Shown here: positions 54,039 to 62,812 of the stretch, one piece after another
How positions within the stretch are numbered: the first letter of the stretch is position 1
Layout of the letters: the number at the start of each line of letters is the position of its first letter
Assembly (NCBI RefSeq): GCF_018362975.1
Contig: NZ_CP074371.1
Coordinates: 4,712,001 to 4,776,000 of the forward strand
Direction of reading: 5' to 3'
Length of the DNA: 64,000 bases
From: Nocardia tengchongensis
GTDB lineage: Bacteria; Actinomycetota; Actinomycetes; Mycobacteriales; Mycobacteriaceae
Program-made: the position numbers and the translations under genes
Notes under the pieces: generated by a model
What the model was told of the DNA's origin: nothing
The model's input: the letters and a program-made list of their open reading frames with translations, nothing else
Databases searched by the model: none

Positions 54039-54494
54039 TCAGGCCAGCGCGAAGACCGGGAATCCCGGTGCGATCTCGGCCAATTCGGCGTCGGTGGCGT
54101 TCTTGGTGACGCCTTCGAAGAAGCGGCCGACCTCCCAGCCCCAGCGGTCGAGGTAGGCGCGCAGGACGGGGATCTTGTCGGCGTCGGGGAGTTCGGTGGC
54201 GGTGAAGGTCTCCGACTTGCGGCCCAGGCGCAGTTCGCCGGTCGTCGAGACGCGCAGGTTGCGGACCCACTGGGTGTGGCCGCGCGGCGCGACCAGGTAG
54301 CGGGCGCCGTCGTCGGTGGTCAGGACATTGACCAGGGTGGTGCGCCATTCGCCGGACTTGCGGCCGCGCACCGCCAGCAGGCGGGAGCCGGCGATGCTGA
54401 TGCCGAGCTTGGGGAGCATGTTGAAGAACCGGTTCATGTAGGGGTCGAGACCGGTGGGGCCGATGTAGCGGGTGGCGGCGGCGTGGGCGTCCAT
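54039..54494 (-). CDS. Nitroreductase-family deazaflavin (F420)-binding protein under TetR control
   Basis: 151 aa from ATG 54494; GAGGAAG upstream. Ddn-like fold: YMNRFFNMLPKLGISIAG helix, LLAVRGRKSGEWRTTLVNV, YLVAPRGHTQWVRNLRVS, ELRLGRKSETFTATELPD, and the C-terminal helix RAYLDRWGWEVGRFFEGV. Third member of this family in the window. It is divergent from a TetR gene; the intervening 130 bp holds two matching palindromes, so expression is probably induced by a ligand of that repressor. Confidence 0.83.
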   Translation of the reverse strand: MDAHAAATRYIGPTGLDPYMNRFFNMLPKLGISIAGSRLLAVRGRKSGEWRTTLVNVLTTDDGARYLVAPRGHTQWVRNLRVSTTGELRLGRKSETFTATELPDADKIPVLRAYLDRWGWEVGRFFEGVTKNATDAELAEIAPGFPVFALA

Positions 54495-54516
54495 GGGATC
54501 TTCCTCTTCACTCTGC

Positions 54517-54583
54517 GAGAGCGGTGCTCTCTGTTGAGATCAGTGTGCATGCACGCCTTGCGGAATGTCAAGAGCGCTGCTCT
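54517..54583. promoter_or_regulatory. Two matching TetR operator candidates
   Basis: AGAGCGGTGCTCT (54518-54530, extended to GAGAGC...GCTCTC) and AGAGCGCTGCTCT (54571-54583) share AGAGC-N2-TGCTCT. Their centres are 53 bp apart, about five helical turns; one lies near each divergent start. Confidence 0.75.
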
Positions 54584-54624
54584 CGAAATATTCAGGTGAT
54601 CCGAAACGTGGCACACTTGTCGGA

Positions 54625-55314
54625 ATGAGCGTCCCCCGCACCGCCCGCGCCCGGGCCAGAGCCGAGATCACCCGCGAGATCACCGACGCCGCCCGCCGGC
54701 AGCTCGCCGAGTCCGGGGCGCCCGCGCTTTCCCTGCGCGCGATCGCGCGGGAACTGGGCATGGTGTCCTCGGCGCTGTACCGGTACTTCCCCAGCCGCGA
54801 CGACCTGCTCACCACGCTCATCATCGAGGCGTACGACAGCATCGCCGACGCGGTCGAGAACGCCGTGGCCGCCGCGGACGCCCCCCGCGCCCAGTGGCGG
54901 GGGATGTCGCACGCGGTGCGGGACTGGGCCAGGGCCCATCCGCACGAGTACGCCCTGGTCTACGGCTCGCCCGTGCCGGGCTATCGAGCCCCCGAGTCCA
55001 CCATCGGGCCCGCCTCCCGGGTGCCGGTCGCCGCGCTGGGCATCGTGAATCGGGCCTGGAAATCGGGCAGCCTCACCGTGCCCGACTCGCCGGTCGACCC
55101 CGTGCTGGCCGCACAATCCGCCGGCATCGCCGAACAGGTCGCGCCCGGCCTGCCCGAGGTCGCGGTGGTGCGGGGGGTGATGGCCTGGACGCAGCTCTAC
55201 GGCACGGTCACCTTCGAGCTGTTCGGACAGCTCGACAACAGCATGGATCCGGCGGGACCGTTCTTCGCCTACTCCATCGAGGCCATGGCCGACTTCGTGG
55301 GCCTGACCCGCTGA
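54625..55314 (+). CDS. TetR-family transcriptional regulator
   Basis: 229 aa from ATG 54625. Helix-turn-helix in LSLRAIARELGMVSSALYRYFPSRDDLL at residues about 30-60. The C-terminal part is of the TetR_C (WHG-like) type: RDWARAHPHEYALVYGSP, then TFELFGQLDNSMDP. The autoregulatory and target operators are the two AGAGC-N2-TGCTCT sites upstream. The natural ligand is unknown; the target is a deazaflavin-type protein, so detoxification is plausible (inference). Confidence 0.9.
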   Translation: MSVPRTARARARAEITREITDAARRQLAESGAPALSLRAIARELGMVSSALYRYFPSRDDLLTTLIIEAYDSIADAVENAVAAADAPRAQWRGMSHAVRDWARAHPHEYALVYGSPVPGYRAPESTIGPASRVPVAALGIVNRAWKSGSLTVPDSPVDPVLAAQSAGIAEQVAPGLPEVAVVRGVMAWTQLYGTVTFELFGQLDNSMDPAGPFFAYSIEAMADFVGLTR

Positions 55315-55332
55315 CGGACGAACACCGCTGCG

Positions 55333-55683
55333 CTACAGCGAGAACGGCTGCGCGCCGATCCCGGCGATCCGCAGATTGCCCCACGGATCGCGTTCCTGGA
55401 GCACGCCGGGCGTCGGGGTGCGGCCGGGGACGGTGAGAAAGACCTGCCCGCGACCGGGATCGGGCAACGCCGTCCCGTCGGCGGCGGAAACCCGTCCGTA
55501 CCAATGGAACTGGCCATCGGTCGGGTCGAGGCGCCCGGTCAGGGCGACGCGCACCGCGACCTCGACACCCGGCGCGTCGAGCAGCGCCGGGCCGGAATAG
55601 TCCGGTGCCGGTTCGGGATCGGGGTAGCTCTCGGTCGTGTCCGCGGCAGCCTGCCGGTCGCGGCGGGCCCGCCCGAATCTCAC
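55333..55683 (-). CDS. DUF4873 domain protein
   Basis: 116 aa from GTG 55683, whose GTGA overlaps the stop of the upstream diiron oxygenase gene. Recognised by YSGPALLDAPGVEVAVRVAL, TGRLDPTDGQFHWYGRV and GVLQERDPWGNLRIAG, the conserved pattern of DUF4873, a small beta-rich domain often fused or adjacent to oxygenases. Translational coupling implies it works with the diiron oxygenase, for example as an electron-transfer or substrate partner (inference). Confidence 0.8.
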   Translation of the reverse strand: MRFGRARRDRQAAADTTESYPDPEPAPDYSGPALLDAPGVEVAVRVALTGRLDPTDGQFHWYGRVSAADGTALPDPGRGQVFLTVPGRTPTPGVLQERDPWGNLRIAGIGAQPFSL

Positions 55684-56599
55684 AGCAGTCCTCGGCGCCG
55701 CCAGACCCGTTTGCCGATCGGCCCGATCAACCCCTGCTTGTCCAGGAACGCACCGAGATTCGCCGCACCCAGCCCGAGCGCGCGCCGCGAATGCGGATTG
55801 GCGCGGGCCAGCCGCCGCGCCGCGCGCCCGTCCTCGACGCCCGCGCGGGCGTACATGTGCCAGTTGGTCATCAGATGCACGAACAGGGGACGGCCACCGC
55901 GACACACAGTCGCGTGTAATGCAATTCGGCCCGGGACATGGTCGGCACCCGGTGCGCGAGCGCGTCACGCGCGAACCCGATGTGGCGCGCCTCCTCGGTG
56001 ACGTGAATGCGCATGGCCCGCGCCACCAATGGCTGCAGATCCGGATCGTCGAGGGTCCGGCGCTGGATCGCGTCGAAGATCTCCTCGCCGACCAGTGCGC
56101 CCACCCACACCATCGATCCGCGCAGGACCAGCTGCAGGCCGCTGATCGTCCAGCGCTCGTACCGGTTGGGCCAGTAAGGTCGCGCGCCGACGCGGTCGAT
56201 GAGCTTGCCGAACATCATCATGTGCCGGCATTCGTCGCCCATCTCGGTGAGCGTGTAGTGCGCGTGCCGTGAGGTCGGGTCGCCGGCCATGAGTTCGCGC
56301 AGCAGTAGCCGGTTGAGCAGGTTCTCGAACCAGATGCCGACCGAGAGCACATTGGCCAGCTCTTCGCGCGACAGCTCGCGGCGTTGATCGGGGGTCATGG
56401 CGTCCCAGAGCGGGGTGCCGTAGAGCGAGATCACCTCGGGCGGCAGGAACAGCTTGTCCGGGTCCAGGGGTGCGTCCCAGTCCAGGTCGACGACCGGGTC
56501 GTAGGACTTCTTCACCGATCCGGTCAGCAAGCGCTGAGCGAAGGATTCGCGCGCGGTGTGCGCAGTGGCCGCCGGGGCCGAGGTCGCGTGGTCGCCCAT
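55680..56599 (-). pseudogene. AurF-type non-heme diiron oxygenase, frameshifted as assembled
   Basis: From ATG 56599 (AGGAG upstream). The four-helix diiron site is visible: WFENLLNRLLLRELMAGD (Glu), MGDECRHMMMFGKLIDRVG (E-x-x-H), LVGEEIFDAIQRR, and HVTEEARHIGFARDALA (E-x-x-H). At 55886-55889 a run of G (C on the coding strand) is one base short, after which LFVHLMTNWHMYARAGVEDG and the basic tail ending WRRRGLL follow out of frame. Corrected length is about 306 aa, the family norm. AurF relatives N-oxygenate or hydroxylate small molecules or lipids. In an operon with DUF4873 and divergent from a TetR gene. The homopolymer site points to a sequencing error. Confidence 0.85.
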
Positions 56600-56620
56600 G
56601 ACAGCTCCTGACTCGTTTAC

Positions 56621-56637
56621 TGATACAGGCTGTTACA
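56621..56637. promoter_or_regulatory. Imperfect palindrome, candidate operator of the diiron oxygenase/TetR pair
   Basis: TGATACAG-G-CTGTTACA has 6 of 8 arm matches, 22 bp before the oxygenase ATG. A related TACATGCTGT follows at 56651-56660. Confidence 0.5.
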
Positions 56638-56685
56638 CTCAGATTAGTGGTACATGCTGTCTCGGTCAATGCGGAGGTGGGTATC

Positions 56686-57402
56686 GTGAGGCCCGTGACC
56701 GGCACCCGACGCAAGCAACCCGCGCCGCCCGCCGACGGCCGCAGCACCCGCTGGGACAGCCACAAGGCCCGTCGCCGCACCGAGATGCTGGATGCCGCGC
56801 TGGCCGTCATCGAGGAGAACGGCACCGAGATCTCGGTCCAGCAGATCGCCGACCGCCTGACCGTCCCGCGACCGGTCGTCTACCGGCACTTCGATGGCCG
56901 CGCCGACCTCGACGAGGCCATCCGCCGCCACATCCTGGATTCGCTGACCGCGCAACTGCTTCCGCGCCTGCACCCCGAGGGCACCGTCCGCGACCTGGTG
57001 CGCGGCGCGGTCGGCACCTATGTCGGCTGGGTGGAACTGCACCCGAACCTGCACCGCTTCCTGGCCGCCGCCGACCCGCACGGCGAATCCTCCACCGCCC
57101 TGGCCGGCGCCCGCGACCGCATCGGCGGCCGGCTGGCCGACCTGTTCGCCGACGCCCTGAACCGCTTCGGCATCGACCGGAACCGGGCCCGCCCCATGGC
57201 CTTCGGCACGGTCGGTTTCGTCGACGGCGTGGTCAACAGCTGGCGCGCGGCGCCCACCCTGTCCTCCGAGCACATCGAGGGCATCCTCACCGAATCGGTG
57301 CTGTCCCTGCTCGAGGGCAATGCCCGTAGTCTGGACGTGCCGCTGACCCGCGACACCGTCGTCGCCGACCTGCTCTCGCGCACCGAGGCGGCGCGGGCGT
57401 GA
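56686..57402 (+). CDS. TetR-family transcriptional regulator
   Basis: 238 aa from GTG 56686, with GGAGGTGGG upstream deciding the start; the frame is open to 56647. The helix-turn-helix lies at about 45-75 (EISVQQIADRLTVPRPVVYR, then HFDGRADLDEAI). The C-terminal effector domain includes VGWVELHPNLHRFLAAADPH. It is divergent from the AurF-type oxygenase and DUF4873 operon and probably represses it. Its last codon overlaps GTG 57399, which is in frame with the small secreted protein gene. Confidence 0.9.
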   Translation: MRPVTGTRRKQPAPPADGRSTRWDSHKARRRTEMLDAALAVIEENGTEISVQQIADRLTVPRPVVYRHFDGRADLDEAIRRHILDSLTAQLLPRLHPEGTVRDLVRGAVGTYVGWVELHPNLHRFLAAADPHGESSTALAGARDRIGGRLADLFADALNRFGIDRNRARPMAFGTVGFVDGVVNSWRAAPTLSSEHIEGILTESVLSLLEGNARSLDVPLTRDTVVADLLSRTEAARA

Positions 57403-57425
57403 GGTCGTTCGACCGGAGGACCCCG

Positions 57426-57743
57426 ATGGCATCCCGCCCCCTGGCCCGGCTGGCCGTGCTCACCGCCGTCGCCGCGGCCGCACTGGCGCCGATGGCCGCG
57501 GCCGCCGCGGACGCCGACCTCCCCGACGGACTGCACTGCGACGTCCTGGACTGCCGCAACGACACCGACCACGACTACGCGGTCTCGGGCACGATGCAGT
57601 GCGAGTACACAGACACCGACGGCAGCGGCAGCTCCGTCGGCGAGGACTTCGCCGATATCGTTCCCGCGCACAGCCTCTACCGGCTCTCGGGCTGCCTCGG
57701 CGGGCAGTCGCCCTACCTGCGGTCCATCGACTGGATCAGGTAG
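57426..57743 (+). CDS. Small secreted protein, function unknown
   Basis: 105 aa from ATG 57426, with GGAGGA five bases upstream; GTG 57399 overlapping the TetR stop is an alternative. Signal peptide: RPLARLAVLTAVAAAALAP and an AAAADAD cleavage region. The mature part has four Cys (LHCDVLDCRND, MQCEY, LSGCLGG), likely two disulfides, and is acidic. No domain recognised. Cotranscription with the TetR gene is likely. Its end overlaps the convergent DUF418 gene by eight bases. Confidence 0.72.
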   Translation: MASRPLARLAVLTAVAAAALAPMAAAAADADLPDGLHCDVLDCRNDTDHDYAVSGTMQCEYTDTDGSGSSVGEDFADIVPAHSLYRLSGCLGGQSPYLRSIDWIR

Positions 57744-58968
57744 TCGCGCGGCCCGCGCCGCTGAGGGCGCGGTAGCCGCGATGCCACAGCCACTCCACCG
57801 GTCCGCGTTCGAAGCGCCGCAGCCAGAGGTGGGCGACGGTCAGCATGAGCGCGCAGACCAGCACGTACACGGCCACCGTGAACGGCACCCTGGCATTGGC
57901 CGACACCAGGCTCGCCAGGCCGAGACCCCAGCCGTAGCACAGGAATCCGGGCACCAGGTTCTGGAGGATGTAGCAGCTCAAGGCCATTCGGCCGACCTCA
58001 CCGAACCGGCGGCCCACCCAGCCGGGGCCGAGCCGGTGCGCGTAGATCTCGGCGACCAGGGCCAGGATGCCCAGCGCGACCAGGGGCGCGGTGCCGTAGC
58101 GGGCGAGCAGGATCAGATCGCCGCCCAGCATGCCCAGCAACAGGTCGGTCGGCGCGGCGACGGCGAAGCCGATCAGCATGAGCCGCCGACGGATTCGCGC
58201 GCCCCCGGGTTCGAAGATCCCGGCCCGGAACAGGCGGGCGCCGAGCAGGAACAGGGCGATCGACATCGGGAAGATGAGGATCGGTTCGAGGCGGAACACC
58301 AGCAGGTGCTCCCACCGGAACGCCACCAGATCCCAGAACGAACCGTCGGCGTAGGGATTCGGATCCAGTGCCCGGCGGCCGCCAGAATCGTCGGCGTTGC
58401 CGAAGGCGATCGCGACCGCGAACAGCGTCAGCATGCTCAGATGGATGCTCGCCTGCGCGATCAGCCAGCGCCGCTGCGTTTTCGGGCTCGTCGCCAGGAT
58501 GAACGCCACCACCAGTCCGGTGACCGCGTACCCCATCAGCACGTCGAATTCGGCGACGAGGAAGTAGTTCACCAGCCCGTCGACGAACAGCAGCCCCGCC
58601 CGGATCGGGTACCTGCCCGGCCACGTCCGCCCGGCCCGCCGCGCCGATTGCTGCTGAATAGCCAATCCGATGCCGAACATGACCGTCAGCAGTCCCAGGA
58701 ACTTGCCCTGCGCCAGCTGCTGCAGGAATCGCTCGACCCACAGCCACGCCCCGTGCGGCTCGTCACTGCGCGCGATATACCCGAGCAGCCCTTCGGCATT
58801 GGTGAAGATCCAGATATTGGTGCCCAGCGTGCCCAGGATGGCGATGCCGCGCAACACGTCCAGCGCGGCGACGCGGCTCGAATGCGACTGGGCGGGAACG
58901 GAAATCGGGTCGTCGGCGACCGTGCCGGCCGGATGTGGAGGGCGCGGGGTGGAAGCCGGTTCGACCAT
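57736..58968 (-). CDS. DUF418 family integral membrane protein
   Basis: 410 aa, ATG 58968. Begins with the family phrase RVAALDVLRGIAILGTLG in the first membrane helix, after a Pro/Ser-rich cytoplasmic start. About ten hydrophobic segments follow, with FGIGLAIQQQSARRAGRTWP and the C-terminal DUF418 domain (FGEVGRMALSCYILQNLVPG, then CALMLTVAHLWLRRFERGP, ending EWLWH). The fold is related to acyltransferase-3-like membrane proteins; activity not known. No Shine-Dalgarno is seen. Confidence 0.87.
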   Translation of the reverse strand: MVEPASTPRPPHPAGTVADDPISVPAQSHSSRVAALDVLRGIAILGTLGTNIWIFTNAEGLLGYIARSDEPHGAWLWVERFLQQLAQGKFLGLLTVMFGIGLAIQQQSARRAGRTWPGRYPIRAGLLFVDGLVNYFLVAEFDVLMGYAVTGLVVAFILATSPKTQRRWLIAQASIHLSMLTLFAVAIAFGNADDSGGRRALDPNPYADGSFWDLVAFRWEHLLVFRLEPILIFPMSIALFLLGARLFRAGIFEPGGARIRRRLMLIGFAVAAPTDLLLGMLGGDLILLARYGTAPLVALGILALVAEIYAHRLGPGWVGRRFGEVGRMALSCYILQNLVPGFLCYGWGLGLASLVSANARVPFTVAVYVLVCALMLTVAHLWLRRFERGPVEWLWHRGYRALSGAGRATT

Positions 58969-59086
58969 GGAGGTGATTGTGCCGTCGCCCGGCCCCGCGC
59001 GGATCGCCCGTGAGAACGACCCCGGGTACGTCTCACGAATGAGATCGACCCGGACAGTCCACCCGCGTCCGGGCCCCCCTTTCGCC

Positions 59087-59092
59087 TAGGCT
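59087..59092 (+). promoter_or_regulatory. -10 element of leaderless dop transcript
   Basis: TAGGCT ends seven bases before ATG 59100, with no Shine-Dalgarno. Confidence 0.6.
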
Positions 59093-59099
59093 CGAAGCC

Positions 59100-60599
59100 A
59101 TGCAGCGCATCATCGGAATCGAGGTCGAGTACGGCATTTCGACGCCTACCGAGCCGTCCGCCAACCCGATTCTTACCTCCACCCAGGCGGTGCTCGCCTA
59201 CGCCGCGGCCGAAGGCGTGCCGCGCGCCAAGCGCACACGCTGGGACTATGAGGTGGAATCGCCGTTGCGGGACGCGCGCGGATTCGATCTCGGCAGGCTC
59301 AACGGGCCCGCGCCGGTGATCGATGCCGACGAGGTCGGGGCGGCGAACATGATCCTCACCAACGGGGCTCGCCTGTACGTCGACCACGCTCACCCCGAAT
59401 ACTCCGCCCCCGAGGTGACCGACCCGCTCGACGCCGTGATCTGGGACAAGGCCGGTGAACGGGTCATGGAGGCCGCGGCCCGCTACGCCTCCAGCGTGCC
59501 GGGCGCGGCCCGCATGCAGCTGTACAAGAACAACGTCGACGGCAAGGGCGCCTCCTACGGCACCCACGAGAACTATCTGATGAGCCGGGAGACCCCGTTC
59601 AACCAGATCATCGTGGGCCTGACCCCGTTCTTCGCCTCCCGCCAGGTGGTGTGCGGGTCCGGGCGCGTGGGCATCGGCCAGTCCGGTGATACGCCCGGCT
59701 TCCAGCTCTCGCAGCGCGCGGACTACATCGAGGTCGAGGTGGGGCTCGAGACCACCCTCAAGCGCGGCATCATCAACACCCGCGACGAGCCGCACGCCGA
59801 CGCCGACAAGTACCGCCGCCTGCACGTCATCATCGGCGACGCCAATCTCGCCGAATGGTCCACCTACCTCAAGGTCGGCACCGCGGCGCTGGTGCTGGAC
59901 ATGATCGAGGCCGGCGAGGACTTCTCGGATCTGCAGCTGGCCCGCCCGGTCACCGCCGTGCACACCATCAGCCACGACCCGACTCTGCGTGCCACCGTTG
60001 CCCTTTCCGACGGCCGCGAGCTGACCGGCCTTGCGCTGCAACGCATCTACCTCGACCGGGTCGAGAAGTTCATGGACCGCACCGGAAACGACGATCCGCG
60101 CGTGCAGGATGTCATCGAGAAGTGGGCGCACGTGCTCGACCTGCTCGAGCGCGACCCCTTCGAATGCGCCGACCTGCTGGACTGGTGCGCCAAGCTGCGC
60201 CTGCTCGAGGGCATCCGCAACCGGGAGGGCCTGACCTGGGCCGCCCCCAAACTGCACCTGGTCGACCTGCAGTACTCGGATGTGCGCCTGGACAAGGGCC
60301 TCTACAACCGCCTGGTGGCGCGCGGCTCGATGCAGCGCCTGGTCACCGAGCAGCAGGTGACCGACGCCATGACCAACCCGCCCACCGACACCCGCGCCTA
60401 CTTCCGCGGGGAGTGCCTGCGCCGCTTCGGCGCGGATATCGCGGCGGCGAGCTGGGATTCGGTGATCTTCGACCTGGGCGGCGATTCGCTGGTGCGGATT
60501 CCCACCCTGGAACCGCGTCGCGGCACCAAGTCCCACGTGGGCAAACTCCTCGACGGCGTGCACACCGCCTCGGAACTGGTGCAGCAACTGACCCACTAG
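59100..60599 (+). CDS. dop: Deamidase of Pup / depupylase
   Basis: 499 aa. It deamidates the C-terminal Gln of Pup to Glu and also removes Pup from substrates. Glutamine-synthetase-like ligase fold: ATP/magnesium strand [13 protein letters not shown] with the catalytic acidic residues, [57 protein letters not shown], and C-terminal domain to ELVQQLTH. Together with pup, prcB, prcA and pafA it forms the standard Pup-proteasome locus. It is probably leaderless and is followed by its own terminator. Confidence 0.97.
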   Translation: MQRIIGIEVEYGISTPTEPSANPILTSTQAVLAYAAAEGVPRAKRTRWDYEVESPLRDARGFDLGRLNGPAPVIDADEVGAANMILTNGARLYVDHAHPEYSAPEVTDPLDAVIWDKAGERVMEAAARYASSVPGAARMQLYKNNVDGKGASYGTHENYLMSRETPFNQIIVGLTPFFASRQVVCGSGRVGIGQSGDTPGFQLSQRADYIEVEVGLETTLKRGIINTRDEPHADADKYRRLHVIIGDANLAEWSTYLKVGTAALVLDMIEAGEDFSDLQLARPVTAVHTISHDPTLRATVALSDGRELTGLALQRIYLDRVEKFMDRTGNDDPRVQDVIEKWAHVLDLLERDPFECADLLDWCAKLRLLEGIRNREGLTWAAPKLHLVDLQYSDVRLDKGLYNRLVARGSMQRLVTEQQVTDAMTNPPTDTRAYFRGECLRRFGADIAAASWDSVIFDLGGDSLVRIPTLEPRRGTKSHVGKLLDGVHTASELVQQLTH

Positions 60600-60612
60600 T
60601 CCCACGTGAGAG

Positions 60613-60645
60613 GGGTACGGGAACTGAATCCCGTGCCCCTTTTTC
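60613..60645 (+). terminator. Intrinsic terminator between dop and pup
   Basis: GGGGTACGGGA (60613-60623) pairs with TCCCGTGCCCC (60630-60640), one G-U pair, followed directly by TTTTT: a classic intrinsic terminator separating dop from pup-prcBA. Confidence 0.85.
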
Positions 60646-60793
60646 GTGTCCGCGACATGGCGTCGGGAAGATCGCGGGCACAGCACAATGACGCTTAATC
60701 CGGCATGTTGTCCCCGCTGGTGGGTACTGTTGACCTCACGAGCATCGGGTCTTCTCCGGTGCTCGCCGATGATCACAGAGGAGGTCGGCTGCT

Positions 60794-60988
60794 ATGGCAC
60801 AAGAGCAGACCAAGCGCGCCGGTGGCGGCGACGAGGACGAGGGACCGGCCGGGGACGGCGGGGCTGGACAGGAGCGTCGCGAGAAGCTGGCGGAGGAAAC
60901 CGACGACCTGCTCGACGAGATCGACGACGTGCTCGAGGAGAACGCGGAGGACTTCGTCCGCGCATACGTGCAGAAGGGCGGCCAGTGA
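60794..60988 (+). CDS. pup: Prokaryotic ubiquitin-like protein Pup
   Basis: 64 aa; GAGGAGG nine bases before ATG 60794. Intrinsically disordered and acidic: Lys/Gly/Asp/Glu-rich first half, then [20 protein letters not shown], the helix that binds the Mpa coiled coil, and the C-terminus VQKGGQ. The final Gln must be deamidated by Dop before PafA attaches Pup to a substrate lysine. Its stop overlaps the GTG of prcB, so the two are translationally coupled. Confidence 0.98.
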   Translation: MAQEQTKRAGGGDEDEGPAGDGGAGQERREKLAEETDDLLDEIDDVLEENAEDFVRAYVQKGGQ

Positions 60989-61845
60989 CCCAAGGTGACC
61001 CCCTGCGGCTCCAGTTGGGGTTCGCCCAATCCTCTTTCTCCGAGTACCTGCGTCTCCACGCTCCGGAATTGTTGCCCGGCAACGGATTCGGTTCCGGCGG
61101 CCACCACCCGAATCCGGGGGTACCGTCGGACATCGCGCCGCACGGCACCACCATCGTCGCGGTCAGCTACCGCGGCGGGGTGCTGATCGCCGGTGACCGC
61201 CGGGCCACCCAGGGCAACCTGCTGGCCCAGCGCGACATCGAGAAGGTGTACATCACCGATACCTACTCAGCGGCCGGCATCGCCGGTACCGCGGGGATGG
61301 CGATCGAGATGATTCGCCTGTTCGCGGTCGAGCTCGAGTACTACGAGAAGATCGAGGGCGTTCCCCTCACCTTCGACGGCAAGTCCAACAAGCTGTCGAA
61401 GATGGTGCGCGACAACCTCCCCGCGGCCCTGCAGGGGCTGGCGGTGGTCCCGCTGCTCGTCGGCTTCGACCCGGACGCCCTGGACCCGGACAAGGCCGGG
61501 CGCATCGTGTCCTACGACGTGGTCGGCGGGCGCAGCGAGGAACGGTTCGGGTACACCGCGGTGGGGTCGGGTTCACTGTTCGCCAAGTCCTCGCTGAAGA
61601 AGACCTACGCGCGCGGGATCGATCAGGACCGGGCGCTGCGGATCGCGATCGAATCGCTCTTCGACGCCGCCGACGACGACACCGCCACGGGCGGTCCCGA
61701 CACCATGCGCAACATCTACCCGACGGCGATCGTGATCGACTCCGAGGGTTCGGTGGAGGTCACCGAGGACCGCCTGAAGGAGATCGCGCGGTCCATGGTG
61801 GAGGAGCGGGCCGCGCTGGCGGCAGAGGGGATCGGCGAAGCATGA
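60985..61845 (+). CDS. prcB: 20S proteasome beta subunit
   Basis: 286 aa from GTG 60985 (GTGA overlap with pup). Residues 1-54 are the propeptide, ending APHG; autocleavage exposes Thr55 ([20 protein letters not shown]), the catalytic nucleophile, with Asp and Lys homologues downstream. [20 protein letters not shown] is the substrate-channel region. It forms the inner rings of the proteasome with PrcA. Its stop overlaps the prcA ATG by four bases. Confidence 0.98.
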   Translation: MTQGDPLRLQLGFAQSSFSEYLRLHAPELLPGNGFGSGGHHPNPGVPSDIAPHGTTIVAVSYRGGVLIAGDRRATQGNLLAQRDIEKVYITDTYSAAGIAGTAGMAIEMIRLFAVELEYYEKIEGVPLTFDGKSNKLSKMVRDNLPAALQGLAVVPLLVGFDPDALDPDKAGRIVSYDVVGGRSEERFGYTAVGSGSLFAKSSLKKTYARGIDQDRALRIAIESLFDAADDDTATGGPDTMRNIYPTAIVIDSEGSVEVTEDRLKEIARSMVEERAALAAEGIGEA

Positions 61846-62611
61846 CACTGCCGTATTACGCGTCGGCCGAACAGATCATGCGCGACAAGACCGAGCTCGC
61901 GCGCAAGGGCATCGCGCGCGGCCGCAGTGTCGTCGTGCTGGTCTACGACAAGGGCGTGGTGTTCGTGGCCGAGAACCCCTCGGCCACCCTCCACAAGATC
62001 AGCGAGCTCTACGACCGGGTCGGATTCGCCGCGGTCGGCAAGTACAACGAGTTCGAGGCGCTGCGCCGCGGGGGCATCCTGCAGGCCGATCTGCGCGGCT
62101 ACCAGTTCGATCGCCGCGACGTGACCGGCCGGTTCCTGGCCAATCTGTACGCCCAGAGCCTGGGCACCATCTTCACCGACCAGCTCAAGCCCTACGAGGT
62201 GGAGATCTGCGTCGCCGAGGTGGGGTTCCCCGAGCAGAACACGAACTCGGTGCTCTACCGCATCAACTTCGACGGATCCATCGTCGACGAACGGGAATAC
62301 GTGGTGATGGGCGGCAACACCGAACCGATCACCACCGCCCTCAAGGCGTCCTACAAACCCGGCATGGACCTGCATTCGGCCATCACCACGGCGGTGGCCG
62401 CGCTGCAGAAGGCCGTCCCCGAGGGCGACAAGGACAAGGGGCGCCCCGTGGGCGTCTCCTCCCTCGAGGTGGCAACCCTGGAGCAGTCCCGCCCCCGGCG
62501 GTCCTTCCGCGGATCCAGGGCGCCGCGCTGCAAGAGTTGATCACCGGCAAGGCTCCCACCGCGAAAGCGGCCGCCGAAGCCGACAAGCCGTCGAGCGGGG
62601 ACCCCTCCTAA
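61842..62611 (+). CDS. prcA: 20S proteasome alpha subunit, C-terminal tail frameshifted as assembled
   Basis: ATG 61842 (ATGA overlap with prcB). The N-terminal gating region [40 protein letters not shown] and [20 protein letters not shown] identify the alpha subunit, which forms the outer rings that dock Mpa. As assembled the frame stops at 62540 after [12 protein letters not shown]. One base missing near 62508-62511 (CGC-CGG-ATC) restores [19 protein letters not shown] and a stop at 62611, giving about 256 aa, close to the M. tuberculosis length. Loss of this tail in a conserved gene is most simply an assembly error. Confidence 0.95.
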
Positions 62612-62648
62612 GGCCCCGCCGACGTAGGCAAATCCCGCTATTCGGGAT

Positions 62649-62691
62649 AAGGCTCCTTTGCACTCTCAATAGCAGAGTGCAAAGGAGCCTT
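62649..62691 (+). terminator. Strong terminator after pup-prcB-prcA
   Basis: Perfect 18-bp stem (arms 62649-62666 and 62674-62691, loop CAATAGC) followed by GCTTTTTCGC. Confidence 0.93.
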
Positions 62692-62799
62692 GCTTTTTCG
62701 CAGGGTAGAGCGCGTGCGGCGTTGCACCCCGTGCTAAATCGTTGTGAATACGTTTGCATCAGCTGTCCGACAAGGCCGTTACCGGGCACTATTCCGCTG

Positions 62800-62805
62800 T
62801 AATGT
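62800..62805 (+). promoter_or_regulatory. -10 element of leaderless pafA transcript
   Basis: TAATGT ends seven bases before GTG 62813; no Shine-Dalgarno. pafA therefore has its own promoter after the prcA terminator. Confidence 0.5.
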
Positions 62806-62812
62806 CGATAGG

